DNA from: Lysobacterales bacterium
GTDB lineage: Bacteria > Pseudomonadota > Gammaproteobacteria > Xanthomonadales > Ahniellaceae
Length of the DNA: 64,000 nucleotides
Assembly (NCBI GenBank): GCA_016721845.1
Contig: JADKHK010000005.1
Span: forward strand, 124,001-188,000
Reading direction: 5' to 3'
In this document: in pieces, positions 9,516 to 20,405 of the stretch
How positions within the stretch are numbered: the stretch's first letter is position 1
How the letters are laid out: each line of letters begins with the position of its first letter
Program-made: the position numbers and the translations under genes
Notes under the pieces: model-generated
What the model saw: only the letters and a program-made list of their open reading frames with translations
Told to the model about the DNA's origin: nothing
Database searches by the model: none

Positions 9516-10838
9516 TCATTGCGGCAAGGTGATCGTCACCGTGAGACCGCCGGCGTCGCGGTTGGCCAGCGCAATGTGGCCGTTGTGGGCTTCGACGATT
9601 TCGCGGGTGAGGGCGAGGCCGAGGCCGGTGCCGCCGCGCTTGGTCGAGTAGAACGGCAGCAGCGCCTGCGCCAGCACGTCCGCGTTCATGCCGGGTCCGC
9701 GGTCGAGCACCTCGATGCGCAGCGCGTTCGGCAGATCGCGTGCGACGAGTTCGACCGCATCCGCGGGCGATCCGGACTCGTGCGCGTTCTTGATCAGATT
9801 CAACAGCGCCTGTTCCATCTGCATCGCATCGAACTTCGGCCGGTGCGTGGGCTCGCCCAGTGACACGAAGCCGGCGGCTGCGTGCAGGCGCTCGACGAAG
9901 GCTGTCCAGTCGACGGCATCGATGCGCGGCGCCGGCAGCTTGGCGAACTGCGCATAGCCACGGATGAAGGTATCGAGGTGGCGCGCGCGCTCCTCGATCG
10001 CCGCGAACACCACCGGCAATTTCTCGTGCTGGCCGCGGCGGGTGAGTTCGGCACCGGAGTGGGCCATCGACGCGATCGGTGCCAGCGAGTTGTTCAACTC
10101 ATGGCTGATCAGGCGGATCACCTTCTTCCAGGTCTGCACTTCCTGGCGCCGCAGTTCCTGCGACAGGCCGCGCAGCAGGACCAGTTCATGCGGGCGCCCG
10201 TTCAGGCGGAACGCTCGCCGTGACAGATGGAATACCTGCTCGTCGTCCGGCTGTTCGCCTTCGACCGTGAACAGGCCGTCGCCGCCGCGGCGCAGGGCAT
10301 CGCTCAGGGCCGGAACCGCAAGCAGCAGCAGGGCGTCGCGATGCAGTCCTTCGATGCGGCGACCGTCGTGCAGCAGTTTGCGCGCGGCGAGGTTGCCGTA
10401 GATGACGTGGCCGGCGGCGTCGAACAGCAGCATCGCCACCGGCGTGTTCTGGACCATGGTGTCGAGCAGCAGTTCGCGCTGCACAAGCGTCAGCCGCTGC
10501 TCGCGCAGGGTGTCGCCGAGCGCATTGTGGGCGCGCACCAGGTCGGCGAGTTCGTCGTTGCGCGACCAGTGCAGGCCGAACGCGAAGTCGCCGTCGCGAT
10601 AGCTGGTGACGGTGCCGGCGAGCGCGCGGAACAGCGAGCGCATCGGATCGATCTCGCGACCGATCAGCAGCCACATCGGCAGCAACGACAGTCCGACCGC
10701 GACCACGGCTGCCAGCCATGGCGGATCGAGCCAGTGATCGATGGTCAGGGTCAGTGCCGCGACGGTGCCCGCGCACAACAGCGCGATCAATGCGTAACGC
10801 AGGCGCAGTCCGAAGCGGGGCCGGCGCGGTGCGTTCAT
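9516..10838 (-). CDS. NtrY-like sensor histidine kinase
   Basis: 440 residues. Two N-terminal transmembrane helices (about 12-32 and 42-60) are followed by a HAMP-like linker and a PAS-like domain (about 125-225). The phosphoacceptor box SHELNNSLAPI has His246. A HATPase_c domain follows, with N box NLIKNAHESG, G1 DRGPGM and G2 GTGLGLAL. It overlaps the response-regulator gene by 4 bp and is the last gene of a six-gene operon. It probably phosphorylates the adjacent NtrC-type regulator in response to an envelope signal. The periplasmic loop is only about ten residues, so sensing may occur within the membrane or the PAS domain. Confidence 0.9.
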   Translation of the reverse strand: MNAPRRPRFGLRLRYALIALLCAGTVAALTLTIDHWLDPPWLAAVVAVGLSLLPMWLLIGREIDPMRSLFRALAGTVTSYRDGDFAFGLHWSRNDELADLVRAHNALGDTLREQRLTLVQRELLLDTMVQNTPVAMLLFDAAGHVIYGNLAARKLLHDGRRIEGLHRDALLLLAVPALSDALRRGGDGLFTVEGEQPDDEQVFHLSRRAFRLNGRPHELVLLRGLSQELRRQEVQTWKKVIRLISHELNNSLAPIASMAHSGAELTRRGQHEKLPVVFAAIEERARHLDTFIRGYAQFAKLPAPRIDAVDWTAFVERLHAAAGFVSLGEPTHRPKFDAMQMEQALLNLIKNAHESGSPADAVELVARDLPNALRIEVLDRGPGMNADVLAQALLPFYSTKRGGTGLGLALTREIVEAHNGHIALANRDAGGLTVTITLPQ

Positions 10839-12184
10839 GCGCGGTCGATGCCGAGGCGCTCCATGCGCCGGTACAAGGCTTGTCGCGACAGGCCGAGTTC
10901 GGCGGCGGCCTGCGCGATCACGCCGTTCGCGCGACCGATTGCCGCTTCGATCGCGTCGCGGTCGGGTTCGCTGCGATCGGTCATCTGCAACCCATGGCCG
11001 ATCTGTGCCGGCGTCGCATTCAGGCCGAGGTCGCGCGCATGCAGGGTGTCGCCACTGGCGAGCAGGCTGGCGCGGCTGATGGTGTTCTTGAGTTCACGCA
11101 CGTTGCCCGGCCAGTCATGTCGCTGCAGGGCGGCGCGGGCATCGTCCGAGAGGCGCTTGCCCCGGCCGAGGAAAGACTCGGCCAGCGGCCCGATATCGTC
11201 GCGCCGGTCGGCGAGTGCAGGCAGCACGATCTCGATCAGGTTCAGGCGGTAGTAGAGGTCTTCGCGGAACCGGCCCTGGCGGATCATCGCCGGCAGGTCG
11301 GCATTGGTCGCGCTGAGCACGCGCACCTTCACTTCGCGCTCGCGGTTTGCACCCAGGCGCGCGAACTTGCCGGTCTCGAGCACGCGCAGCAACTTCATCT
11401 GACCGGCCAGCGGCAGGTTGCCGATTTCGTCGAGGAACAGGGTGCCGCCATCGGCCGCTTCGAACTTGCCTTCGCGCGCCTTGTTCGCGCCGGTGTAGGC
11501 GCCGGCTTCGGCACCGAACAGTTCGGCCTCGATCAGTTCGCTCGGCAGCGCACCGCAGTTGACGGTGATGAAGGGGCCGTCGCGCACGCTGGAATTGGCC
11601 TGGATGATGCTCGCGATGCCTTCCTTGCCGGCGCCGTTCGGCCCGGTGATCAGCACCGGCACGTCGGCCCGCGCGACCTGGCAGGCCAGGTGCACGGCAC
11701 GCGCGGTCGATGCGTCGGCGAAGACATAGCCGCGCAGGTCGAATCCGGCCATCGCTCGGCGCAGGCCCCGTTCGCTGTCGCGCGCGCGCCCGAGCGCCCG
11801 ATTCGCCTCGCCGAGTTCGATCAGGTTGTTGACGGTCGCGACCAGCTTGCGGTCGTCCCAGGGTTTCGCGAGATAGTCGGCCGCACCCGCCTTGACCAGA
11901 TCGACCGCGGTTTCCAGGTGCGTCCACGCCGTCAGCAGGATCACCGGCAAGTCCGGATGGCGCGCGCGGATATCGCGAAACAGTGCCTCGCCCTCGCGCC
12001 CCGAGGTGGTGTCGGCACTGAAGTTCATGTCCTGGATCACCAGATCGACCGGCGTGCGCGCGAGCAGCGCCAAGCCGGCCTCGGGCGAGGCGGCGCACAG
12101 CGTGTCGAGGTCGTGCAGGGACAGCAGCAACGCGAGCGCATCGGTGACGCCCGCGTTGTCGTCGATCAGGAGAACGGTCGGCAT
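10835..12184 (-). CDS. Sigma-54-dependent response regulator (NtrC family)
   Basis: 449 residues. The receiver domain has acidic residues IDDN, phosphoacceptor Asp52 (IQDMNF), TAW and KPW. The AAA+ domain has Walker A GPNGAGKE (181-188), ELFGAEAGAYTGA with the sigma-54 contact loop as GAYTGA (228-233) in place of GAFTGA, and Walker B GGTLFLDEI. GNVRELKNTI follows, and a Fis-type HTH at the end has GLSRQALYRRMERLGID. It should activate a sigma-54 promoter when phosphorylated by the downstream kinase. A strong candidate lies upstream of the first gene of the same operon, implying positive autoregulation. Confidence 0.93.
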   Translation of the reverse strand: MPTVLLIDDNAGVTDALALLLSLHDLDTLCAASPEAGLALLARTPVDLVIQDMNFSADTTSGREGEALFRDIRARHPDLPVILLTAWTHLETAVDLVKAGAADYLAKPWDDRKLVATVNNLIELGEANRALGRARDSERGLRRAMAGFDLRGYVFADASTARAVHLACQVARADVPVLITGPNGAGKEGIASIIQANSSVRDGPFITVNCGALPSELIEAELFGAEAGAYTGANKAREGKFEAADGGTLFLDEIGNLPLAGQMKLLRVLETGKFARLGANREREVKVRVLSATNADLPAMIRQGRFREDLYYRLNLIEIVLPALADRRDDIGPLAESFLGRGKRLSDDARAALQRHDWPGNVRELKNTISRASLLASGDTLHARDLGLNATPAQIGHGLQMTDRSEPDRDAIEAAIGRANGVIAQAAAELGLSRQALYRRMERLGIDRA

Positions 12185-12194
12185 GCGCGGATGA

Positions 12195-13427
12195 TTACAC
12201 GCTGCGCGTGGCCGTGGCCGGTGCGATCAGCGAGGCGCGCCGGGCCGGTGCAAACGTGGCCGCCTGACCCACCAGCCAGAGCAGGACCATGCCGATCGCG
12301 AGGTCGGAGAGCGGCAGCCGCGACAGTGACAGGCTCTCGGCGACGATCTGGTTCAGCAGCAGCGCAAGCACGATGCCGATGCCGATGCCGATGCTGGTGA
12401 CGATGAAGTTCTCCAGCAGGTAGTAGCGCAGGATGTCGCTGCGCCGCGCGCCGAGCGCACGCCGCACCCCGATCTGCTTGCGCCGCTGGCCGACCCAGAA
12501 ACTGGCCATGCCGAGGATGCCGCTGGCGGTGACGAGCACCAGCAGGCCGGTCATCGTCGCCATCATCGAGGACAGAAAATAGTCGTTGCGATAGCGCCGT
12601 TCGCGCAGGCCAAGCAAGGTGTTCGCGGGCTGCAGCAGGCGTCCGTCGCTGGGCTTGACCAACGCAGCCTCCGCGGCCTTGATCACCTCGGCCTGAGTGC
12701 CCGGTGCGGTGCGCACGATGTACTGCGGCGAGTCCTGCGGCATGCGCACCGGCATGATCAGGGATTCGCCGCCGGTCTTGGATCCCCAACTGGTGCGGCC
12801 CCACGGCGTGGCCAGCGTCTCGACGACGCCGACGACGCGCAGTTCCGCCGCGTCATCGCCCTTGCCCCAGTAGAACACCTGGCCGGGATAGTCGCTCAGT
12901 TCCGGGAACATGACGCGCGCCATCGTCTCGCTGATGATCACCGGCAACGAGGTGGTCTTGCTCGGATAGGTGGCGAACTCGAGGTATTCGCCGGGCAGGA
13001 AGTCACGGCCCTGGATCAGTTTCAGGCCGAGCGTGTCGACCATCGAGCTGGCCGATTCGTAGGTCGCGCCATTGCTGGTCGATTGCTGCTGGTCGCGTTT
13101 GCGGAAGAAGCCGCTGTTGTTGCCCGACTGTCCAAGCGGCACCTGGTTCACCATCGCGACCTGGGTGACGCCGGGGATCGCGCGCAATACCGCTTCGTCG
13201 ATCTTTTGTTGTGCGATCGGGTCCTTGGTCTCGCGATAGCTGGTCGCGCGGATTTGAAACACGTTCGCCTCGTCCGCCCCGGTGGGCTGGCGTGCGGCGT
13301 TGACCTTGTCGGCGACGACGTAGAACACGTTGCTGGCGATCGCAAGCGTCAGCGCGACCTGCGCCGCAATGACCGCGACGCCGATCTTGTTGCGCAGCAG
13401 GGTCTTCAGGATCGGTTTGATGTCCAT
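12195..13427 (-). CDS. ABC transporter permease, MacB/FtsX type (second of two)
   Basis: 410 residues from the Met at 13427, which is preceded by GAGG and opens as MDIKPILKTLLRNKIGV. There is one N-terminal transmembrane helix, a large periplasmic domain (about 45-275) and three C-terminal helices with the FtsX-domain pattern GMASFWVGQRRKQIGVRRALGA. It sits 8 bp after the first permease gene and 11 bp before the regulator. It probably forms a heterodimeric MacB-like pump with that permease and the ATPase, working with the HlyD-type adaptor. The substrate is unknown. Confidence 0.85.
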   Translation of the reverse strand: MDIKPILKTLLRNKIGVAVIAAQVALTLAIASNVFYVVADKVNAARQPTGADEANVFQIRATSYRETKDPIAQQKIDEAVLRAIPGVTQVAMVNQVPLGQSGNNSGFFRKRDQQQSTSNGATYESASSMVDTLGLKLIQGRDFLPGEYLEFATYPSKTTSLPVIISETMARVMFPELSDYPGQVFYWGKGDDAAELRVVGVVETLATPWGRTSWGSKTGGESLIMPVRMPQDSPQYIVRTAPGTQAEVIKAAEAALVKPSDGRLLQPANTLLGLRERRYRNDYFLSSMMATMTGLLVLVTASGILGMASFWVGQRRKQIGVRRALGARRSDILRYYLLENFIVTSIGIGIGIVLALLLNQIVAESLSLSRLPLSDLAIGMVLLWLVGQAATFAPARRASLIAPATATRSV

Positions 13428-13435
13428 GGCAGGCC

Positions 13436-14746
13436 TCATTGCGACTTGAGTTGCAGGGCGGGGACCTGGCGCGCGGCGCGCCAGGTCGGAAGCAGTCCGG
13501 CGAGCACGGCGCTCACGACCGCGATCAGGATGGTCGCCAGCACCATCCACGGATCATGCCGGGCGACGCCCGCGGCATCGAAGCTGTAGCGATCGACGAT
13601 GCGCAGGCCGCCGTAACTGAGCAGCAAGCCGAGCACGGCGCCGGCTGCGCCGATCACGATGGTCTCGGTCAGGTACTGGCGGATGATGTCGCCGCGGGTC
13701 GCACCGAGCGCCCGGCGCACGCCGATCTCGCCACTGCAGGCGGTGAACTTCGCCAGCAGCAGGCCGACGACATTGGCGATGCAGACGAGCAGGAAGCCGA
13801 ACGCGAGCCAGGTTTGCAGGCGGGTGTCGGCATCGACGACTTCGTTGAACGCCAGCCAGTCGCGCAGATTGCGCAGGCGCACGTTGTCCGGGCGCTTGAA
13901 GCGGCCGAGCTTGCGCTGCTCGGCGACGTGCGCGGTGAGGTAGTCGCGGTACTCGGCCACTGCATTCGCGTCCTTCAGCTCCACCCAGTACTGGATCCAG
14001 TTGCATTCGCTCTTCAGGAATCCGGCATAGCCCGGTTCATCCGAGTTGTCGCTGCAATTGGTCCAGCCGTCATTGCGCCACTCGCGCGCGACCGCGTTGC
14101 GGAACGGCAGCATGACCTGCTCTGCCTCGGTCGGACCGGCGCCGCTGAGCAGGCGATAGAACTTCGGAATCGGATTCCAGCGTTCGAGCACGCCGACGAT
14201 GCGGTAGTCGCGATCGTCCATGCGCACGCTGCGTCCGGTCGGGTCGGTGTTGCCGAAGAGCTTTTCCGACAGCTTGCTGCCGATCACGACGACGAACTCG
14301 CCGGCATCGTCGTCGCTGGCGCTCCACGGTCCACCGAAGCGGAACGGGGTCTCGAACAATTCGAAGAAGCCGCGCGTCATGGCCAGGCCCGGTTCGCCGA
14401 ACGGCGGCAAGTCCTTGCGGTTTGCGTCGATCGTCGGACTGATGCCGTAGACCGCCGCCCGGTTGGACCCCTTGCCCGCGCGCAGGAAGCGATCGACGTC
14501 GAGATAGCCGAGCTGCCGGTCGGGTTCATCGCCCTCTTCGTAGTTGTCGGCCGGTTGCGTATCCAGTTGCGGCACGAACAGCTGGCTGCTCTTGTGCGGC
14601 ATCGGGTCGCCGCCGAGCACGTGCATGACGGTATAGGCGGTCATGCTGGCGCCGACGCCGAAGCCGAGGATGAGCACCATCAGCGTGGTGAGGAAGGGGT
14701 TGCGCTTGAGGCTGCGCAGGCCGAGCCGGAAGTAGTAGCGCCACAT
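13436..14746 (-). CDS. ABC transporter permease, MacB/FtsX type (first of two)
   Basis: 436 residues. The start at 14746 has GAGGA upstream and gives MWRYYFRLGLRSLKRNPFLT, the usual MacB-like N-terminus. A periplasmic domain follows the first helix. The FtsX domain has three C-terminal helices and the conserved SGEIGVRRALGATRGDIIRQ. It is adjacent to the ATPase (10 bp) and the second permease (8 bp). Separate ATPase and paired permeases distinguish this system from single-chain MacB. Confidence 0.87.
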   Translation of the reverse strand: MWRYYFRLGLRSLKRNPFLTTLMVLILGFGVGASMTAYTVMHVLGGDPMPHKSSQLFVPQLDTQPADNYEEGDEPDRQLGYLDVDRFLRAGKGSNRAAVYGISPTIDANRKDLPPFGEPGLAMTRGFFELFETPFRFGGPWSASDDDAGEFVVVIGSKLSEKLFGNTDPTGRSVRMDDRDYRIVGVLERWNPIPKFYRLLSGAGPTEAEQVMLPFRNAVAREWRNDGWTNCSDNSDEPGYAGFLKSECNWIQYWVELKDANAVAEYRDYLTAHVAEQRKLGRFKRPDNVRLRNLRDWLAFNEVVDADTRLQTWLAFGFLLVCIANVVGLLLAKFTACSGEIGVRRALGATRGDIIRQYLTETIVIGAAGAVLGLLLSYGGLRIVDRYSFDAAGVARHDPWMVLATILIAVVSAVLAGLLPTWRAARQVPALQLKSQ

Positions 14747-14756
14747 GGGAATCTCC

Positions 14757-15482
14757 TCAGGCCGTCTTCGCGTACGACTTCGCCGGCGCACCCGCATGCA
14801 GCAGGGTGACGCCGCGATCGAGGTCGCTGACCTGGCCATCGATGATGTGCACGTTGCGCTGCGCGCGCTGTGCCAGTTCGGGATCGTGGGTGACCATCAC
14901 GATGGTCGTGCCGCGGGCATTGATCTCCTCCAGCAGTTCCATCACGCCGCGCGCCATCGCGGTGTCGAGATTGCCGGTCGGCTCGTCGGCGAGCAGCAGG
15001 CGCGGTTCGCCGGCCAGCGCCCGCGCGATCGCGACGCGCTGTTGCTGTCCGCCCGAGAGTTCGGCCGGGTAATGCTTCATGCGCGAGGCCAGGCCGACCC
15101 GCTCCAGCGCACCCTCGATGCGGCGCTTGCGTTCGGCGCCGTTGAAGCCGCGATAGCGCAGCGGCACGTCGACGTTGTCGAACAGGTTCAGGTCCGGAAT
15201 CAGGTTGAAGCCCTGGAAGATGAAACCGATCTTCTGGTTGCGCAGACGCGAGCGTGCATCGTCGTTCAGGCCGCGCACCGAGACGCCGTCGAGCAGGAAT
15301 TCGCCATCGCTGAATTCTTCGAGCAGGCCGGCGATGTTCAGGAAGGTGGTCTTGCCGGACCCCGACGGGCCGGTGACCGCGACGAATTCACCTTCGCGCA
15401 CGTCGATGTCGAAACTGCGCAAGGCATGGGTCTCGATCAGATGGGTGCGGTAGACCTTGCTGAGCTGCTTCATGGTGAGCAT
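14757..15482 (-). CDS. ABC transporter ATP-binding protein, MacB/LolD family
   Basis: 241 residues. Walker A is GPSGSGKTT, the Q-loop is IGFIFQGFNLIPDL, the signature is LSGGQQQRVAIARAL, Walker B is LLLADEPTGNLD and the H-loop is VTHD. All match the MacB/LolD/FtsE group that powers mechanotransmission across the envelope. It is encoded between the adaptor gene and the two permeases on the same strand. It is likely driven from the sigma-54 promoter upstream of the adaptor. Confidence 0.93.
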   Translation of the reverse strand: MLTMKQLSKVYRTHLIETHALRSFDIDVREGEFVAVTGPSGSGKTTFLNIAGLLEEFSDGEFLLDGVSVRGLNDDARSRLRNQKIGFIFQGFNLIPDLNLFDNVDVPLRYRGFNGAERKRRIEGALERVGLASRMKHYPAELSGGQQQRVAIARALAGEPRLLLADEPTGNLDTAMARGVMELLEEINARGTTIVMVTHDPELAQRAQRNVHIIDGQVSDLDRGVTLLHAGAPAKSYAKTA

Positions 15483-15526
15483 GGGGATGTCCTGGCGGCG
15501 TTCTGGAAGTAGGAAGGAGCGTGGAG

Positions 15527-16792
15527 TCAGTCGTTGATGCGGACGCGTTTCGCGTCTTCGAACAATTCGGTGCCGGCAATGACGACGCGGTCGCCGGGCT
15601 TGAGGCCTTCGAGCACCTCGACGGCCTCGAGGCTGCTGTCGCCGAGGCGTACCGGTTGGCGTTCGGCGATCTCGCCACGCACCAGCCAGGCCGTGCGACC
15701 GCCGCCCTGCTCGACGAACGGACCGCGCCGCAGCAGCAGCACGTCCGGCTTGTTCTCGATCAACACGCGTGCCGATACCCGCTGGTTCTGGCGCAGGCCC
15801 TGCGGCTGCGCATCGGCGAACGCGACGCGCGCCAGCACTTCGGCGCCGACCACTTCCGGCGAGATCGAGGCGAGGCGGCCACGGGCCTTGCCCCCCGGCA
15901 CGTCGAGCTCGACGTCCATGCCGATGCCGAGGTCGTCGGCATAGGACTCCGGCACGCGGATCTCGACTTCGAGTCGCGACAGGTCGAGCACGATCATCAG
16001 CAAGGCATCGCGCGCGAGTTTGGTGCGGTCGCTGACCGCGACCGTGCCGACGATGCCGTCGACCGGCGCGCGCACCGTCAGTTCGGTGTAGCGGCGTTCC
16101 AGTTCGGCCACGACCGAATGCTGGCGACGCAATTCCTGGGTGCGCGTCGAGCGTTCGAAGCCGACCGACTTGCCTTCCAGTTCGGCATCGGCGGCGGCAT
16201 GGCGCGACCGGATCTGGGCGGCCGCGACCGCGTCCTTGGCGCGCAGGTAGTCGACTTCCGCGATCGCGCCAAGGCGGTGGCCGCGTTCGGCACGTTCGAG
16301 ATCACGCTCGGCGGCGATGCGTGCGACTTCGGCTTCGTCTGCGGCCTTCAACGCGGTCAGGCGCAGGCGTTCCGATTCGATGCCGGCGCGCTCGCCGGTG
16401 GCCTGGAGGCTGGCCAGGACCGCGCGCTCGCGTTCCAGTTCGGCGGCGAGTTCGGGCGAGTCGATCACCGCCAGCACCTCGCCTTTCGCGACCGATGCGC
16501 CGGCCCGTGTCTTCAAGGTCACGGCACCATTGGCCGGTGCGTACAGGCTCGGGCTGTCGGCGGCGACGATGCGGCCGTCGGCGATCGCATCGCGCACCAG
16601 GGTGCCGCGCTTCACTTCGGCGAAACGCAGGCGGCTGGCGTCGACGCTGCGTTCGCTGGCGAGGAAGCGCAGCGCCAGCAGCACCACGGCGATCACCGCG
16701 ACGATCACGCCGCCCCACAGCAGCCAGCGTGCCCGGGCGGCGCCCGGTGCGGCGGCGATGCTGCGATCAGTGGCGGAGGTATCTCGAATCAT
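15527..16792 (-). CDS. HlyD/MacA-type periplasmic adaptor protein
   Basis: 421 residues from the Met at 16792. A longer frame reaches 16840 and beyond, but the sigma-54 promoter at 16824-16839 would then lie inside the gene, so 16792 is chosen. One transmembrane helix (about 25-45) is followed by a lipoyl-like half motif (LKTRAGASVAKGEVLAVID), a long alpha-helical coiled-coil hairpin (about 110-210) and the second half (VRAPVDGIVGTV). Beta-barrel domains complete the membrane-fusion architecture. It is the first gene of the operon and should link the MacB-like pump to an outer-membrane channel encoded elsewhere. Confidence 0.87.
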   Translation of the reverse strand: MIRDTSATDRSIAAAPGAARARWLLWGGVIVAVIAVVLLALRFLASERSVDASRLRFAEVKRGTLVRDAIADGRIVAADSPSLYAPANGAVTLKTRAGASVAKGEVLAVIDSPELAAELERERAVLASLQATGERAGIESERLRLTALKAADEAEVARIAAERDLERAERGHRLGAIAEVDYLRAKDAVAAAQIRSRHAAADAELEGKSVGFERSTRTQELRRQHSVVAELERRYTELTVRAPVDGIVGTVAVSDRTKLARDALLMIVLDLSRLEVEIRVPESYADDLGIGMDVELDVPGGKARGRLASISPEVVGAEVLARVAFADAQPQGLRQNQRVSARVLIENKPDVLLLRRGPFVEQGGGRTAWLVRGEIAERQPVRLGDSSLEAVEVLEGLKPGDRVVIAGTELFEDAKRVRIND

Positions 16793-16823
16793 GGCGGTCG
16801 TCCGTGGCAGTCCGGACTGATTT

Positions 16824-16839
16824 TGCAAATCGCGTGCCA
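16824..16839 (-). promoter_or_regulatory. Sigma-54 promoter of the adaptor-ABC-two-component operon
   Basis: The minus strand reads TGGCAC-GCGAT-TTGCA, with -24 element TGGCAC(G) at 16834-16839 and -12 element TTGCA at 16824-16828. This is a full match to TGGCACG-N4-TTGC. Transcription would begin near 16812, about 20 bp before the chosen start. The fourth downstream gene pair encodes an NtrC-type activator and its kinase, which fits. Confidence 0.8.
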
Positions 16840-16903
16840 TCGCCAATTCATTGATGGGAAAGACAATTGCGGTGAGAAGCGAGGCGTCCGCGGCTGTCCG
16901 GTC

Positions 16904-16918
16904 GTCCGCGCTGCGGAC
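16904..16918. promoter_or_regulatory. Candidate upstream activator site (inverted repeat)
   Basis: GTCCGC-N3-GCGGAC is a perfect inverted repeat, nested inside a wider pair TGTCCG (16895-16900) and CGGACA (16914-16919). It lies about 70-80 bp upstream of the sigma-54 promoter, a usual distance for an NtrC-family activator. It could equally affect glmS, whose start is 100 bp to the right. Confidence 0.4.
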
Positions 16919-16984
16919 ACCGCCGCTGCGGTGGACTGCCAGCACCCGGCCATGTCCTTGCCCGAAGCCGGACGTTGCGCTCGC

Positions 16985-16990
16985 TAGAAT
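16985..16990 (+). promoter_or_regulatory. Possible -10 element of glmS
   Basis: TAGAAT, identical to the glmU -10, 29 bp before the glmS start. The only TTG-type -35 (TTGCCC, 16958-16963) is 21 bp away, which is too far. Only the -10 is proposed. Confidence 0.35.
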
Positions 16991-17019
16991 GCCGCTTCGA
17001 ATTCGGAGAGTGCATCGGC

Positions 17020-18852
<1,833 letters not shown>

Positions 18853-18890
18853 CGCACCACTCAGTGTTTTCCGAAATGATCCTAAAAATA

Positions 18891-20254
18891 GGGTCTTCAG
18901 GAACTCGTGTGGGTGATTTTGCCCGATTTCACAGCGGCGGCAGCATGCAAGTGAGTATTTTCAATCGCAGGTACTCCTCATCGCGCAGGCCGTAGGCGCG
19001 GCGCTGGATGACGCGGATTTTGTTGTTGAGTCCTTCGACGAAGCCGAGCGAGACCTTGTTCTCCGGGCGGCTGTAGGCGGCAATGCCGTCCCAGTGGCGT
19101 TCGATCATCGCGGCGAACTGTTCGTAGGGCGCGAGCCGTTGCCACTTGAGCGTCGCGCCAGCGTCGAAGAAGCGCCGCGCGCCGGCTTCGGTCTTGTAGC
19201 TCCACAACTGGCCGAACGATTCCTTGAGCAGGTAGGCGGTGTTGAGCCGCTTGTTCGCGGCGAGCAAGGTCTTGAGCGCTCTGCGACCGTCGGTGCTGAG
19301 GTTCTCGCGGTTCGACAGCAGGGTGTATTTCTGGCCCTTGATGAAGCGCCGGTCGTTCCCCGACAGGCGCGCGTATTCGGCCTTGCGGACTTTGTCCAAG
19401 GCGTCGCCGAGGTGGCGCATGACGTGGAACTTGTCGAACACGATCGCCCTGCGGCGCGCCGCGTGGCGTTGCGGAACGGTTTCCACATGTCCATCACCGC
19501 CAGTTTCACGCGGCGGGCCTTTTTCTGGCCGATATCCGCATAAAACGCCGCCATGCTGGCCTCGGAACGATCCGTGCCGCCGAACCAGATCGGTCGCTTG
19601 CGCTTGAGGTCGCTGACCACGATGCGGTAGCGGTGTCCCTTCTTCACCGAGATTTCGTCGATGCCCAGGCGGGGCCGGGCGTGCCGGCCTTCGCCAACTG
19701 CGCCTTCATGTACTGCTTTCCAGCGTCTTCACGCTGTCCCAGTCCAGGTGCAGTTCCTTGGCCACCGCCGCGATCGATTCGTTGCGGCAGCGTCGCCCGA
19801 CGTAGTACGCGAAGCGCTTGGTGTAGAACGCACTGTCCGACAGGAAGTCCAGGGCCTCGCGCTTCACGGCCTGGCAGTGCGGGCAGCGGACGCGACGGAC
19901 CTCGAACTCCAGGAAGATGCGGTATGGCCCGCACGGCATATCCCGCACCCGCCGCGTGCGCCGGTCGTACCAGCCGGACTGCTCGCGCCCGCAGGCGCCG
20001 CAGCGTGTTTTTTTGAGCGCCGTACCAGCGTCACGACCCGCGCCTGCGGGTCGCCGAACACGCCCTTCACTTCCTCCAGCGGCCGGAAACCGGGGACACG
20101 GTACGCGTCGAGCAGACGCTTCTTGCAGGGTTTGGATCGCATCGCCGCATGATCGCAAAATCCGGCGCGCCGCGGACCACCGAAACAGCCTTGAAATCAG
20201 GCCTCAACGGAGGATTTTGGCGCCTGATTCACCCACACGAGTTCCCGAAGAGCC
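18891..20254 (-). mobile_element. ISL3-family insertion sequence, copy 1 (decayed or mis-sequenced)
   Basis: 1364 bp. Terminal repeats are GGGTCTTCAGGAACTCGTGT on the left and, in reverse complement, GGCTCTTCGGGAACTCGTGT on the right. Perfect 8-bp target duplications TAAAAATA lie at 18883-18890 and 20255-20262, the size usual for ISL3. It is inserted exactly in the first TnsB-type site of the transposon left end. Copy 2 (22191-23569) is 15 bp longer and otherwise appears identical. Confidence 0.88.
18929..20142 (-). pseudogene. ISL3-family transposase, disrupted by several small deletions
   Basis: Compared by eye with copy 2, the gene lacks 2+1 bp near 19156-19170, 2+5 bp near 19446-19465, 4 bp near 19678 and 1 bp near 19728. 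The reading frame is broken at several points. The pieces still show the CxxC zinc region (CGACGREQ, RCPHCQ), the DDE-type core and the C-terminus ending TCMLPPL. No base substitution against copy 2 was noticed. It cannot make a full transposase as written. Confidence 0.8.
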
Positions 20255-20405
20255 TAAAAATAAAAGCTGTAAAAATTTAATATAAGTTGTAATGCCTGCC
20301 TCGTCGCCCCGGCTGTCCCCCCAATCCCATGACTGCCTTTGCGTATCGAGCGAGCAAAGCGTGTCTCCGTGACGGTCGGTTGATCCGCTCGTGGCTGGCG
20401 AACAC

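Larger units (their letters stand above)
18865..20294 (+). repeat. Left end of the Tn7-like element with two TnsB-type sites, split by ISL3
   Basis: Removing the ISL3 copy (18891-20254) and one 8-bp duplication (TAAAAATA) restores a continuous end. Site 1 is CCTAAAAATAAAAGCTGTAA (from 18881, continuing after 20262). Site 2 is the related AATTTAATATAAGTTGTAAT near 20274-20293. Both match the right-end sites in AT-rich core and GTTGTA/GCTGTA tail. Confidence 0.75.

Noticed and set aside
12195..13550. Longer N-terminus (to 13550) for the second MacB-type permease
   Set aside because: It would overlap the upstream permease gene by over 100 bp and adds non-family residues. The Met at 13427 has a ribosome-binding site.
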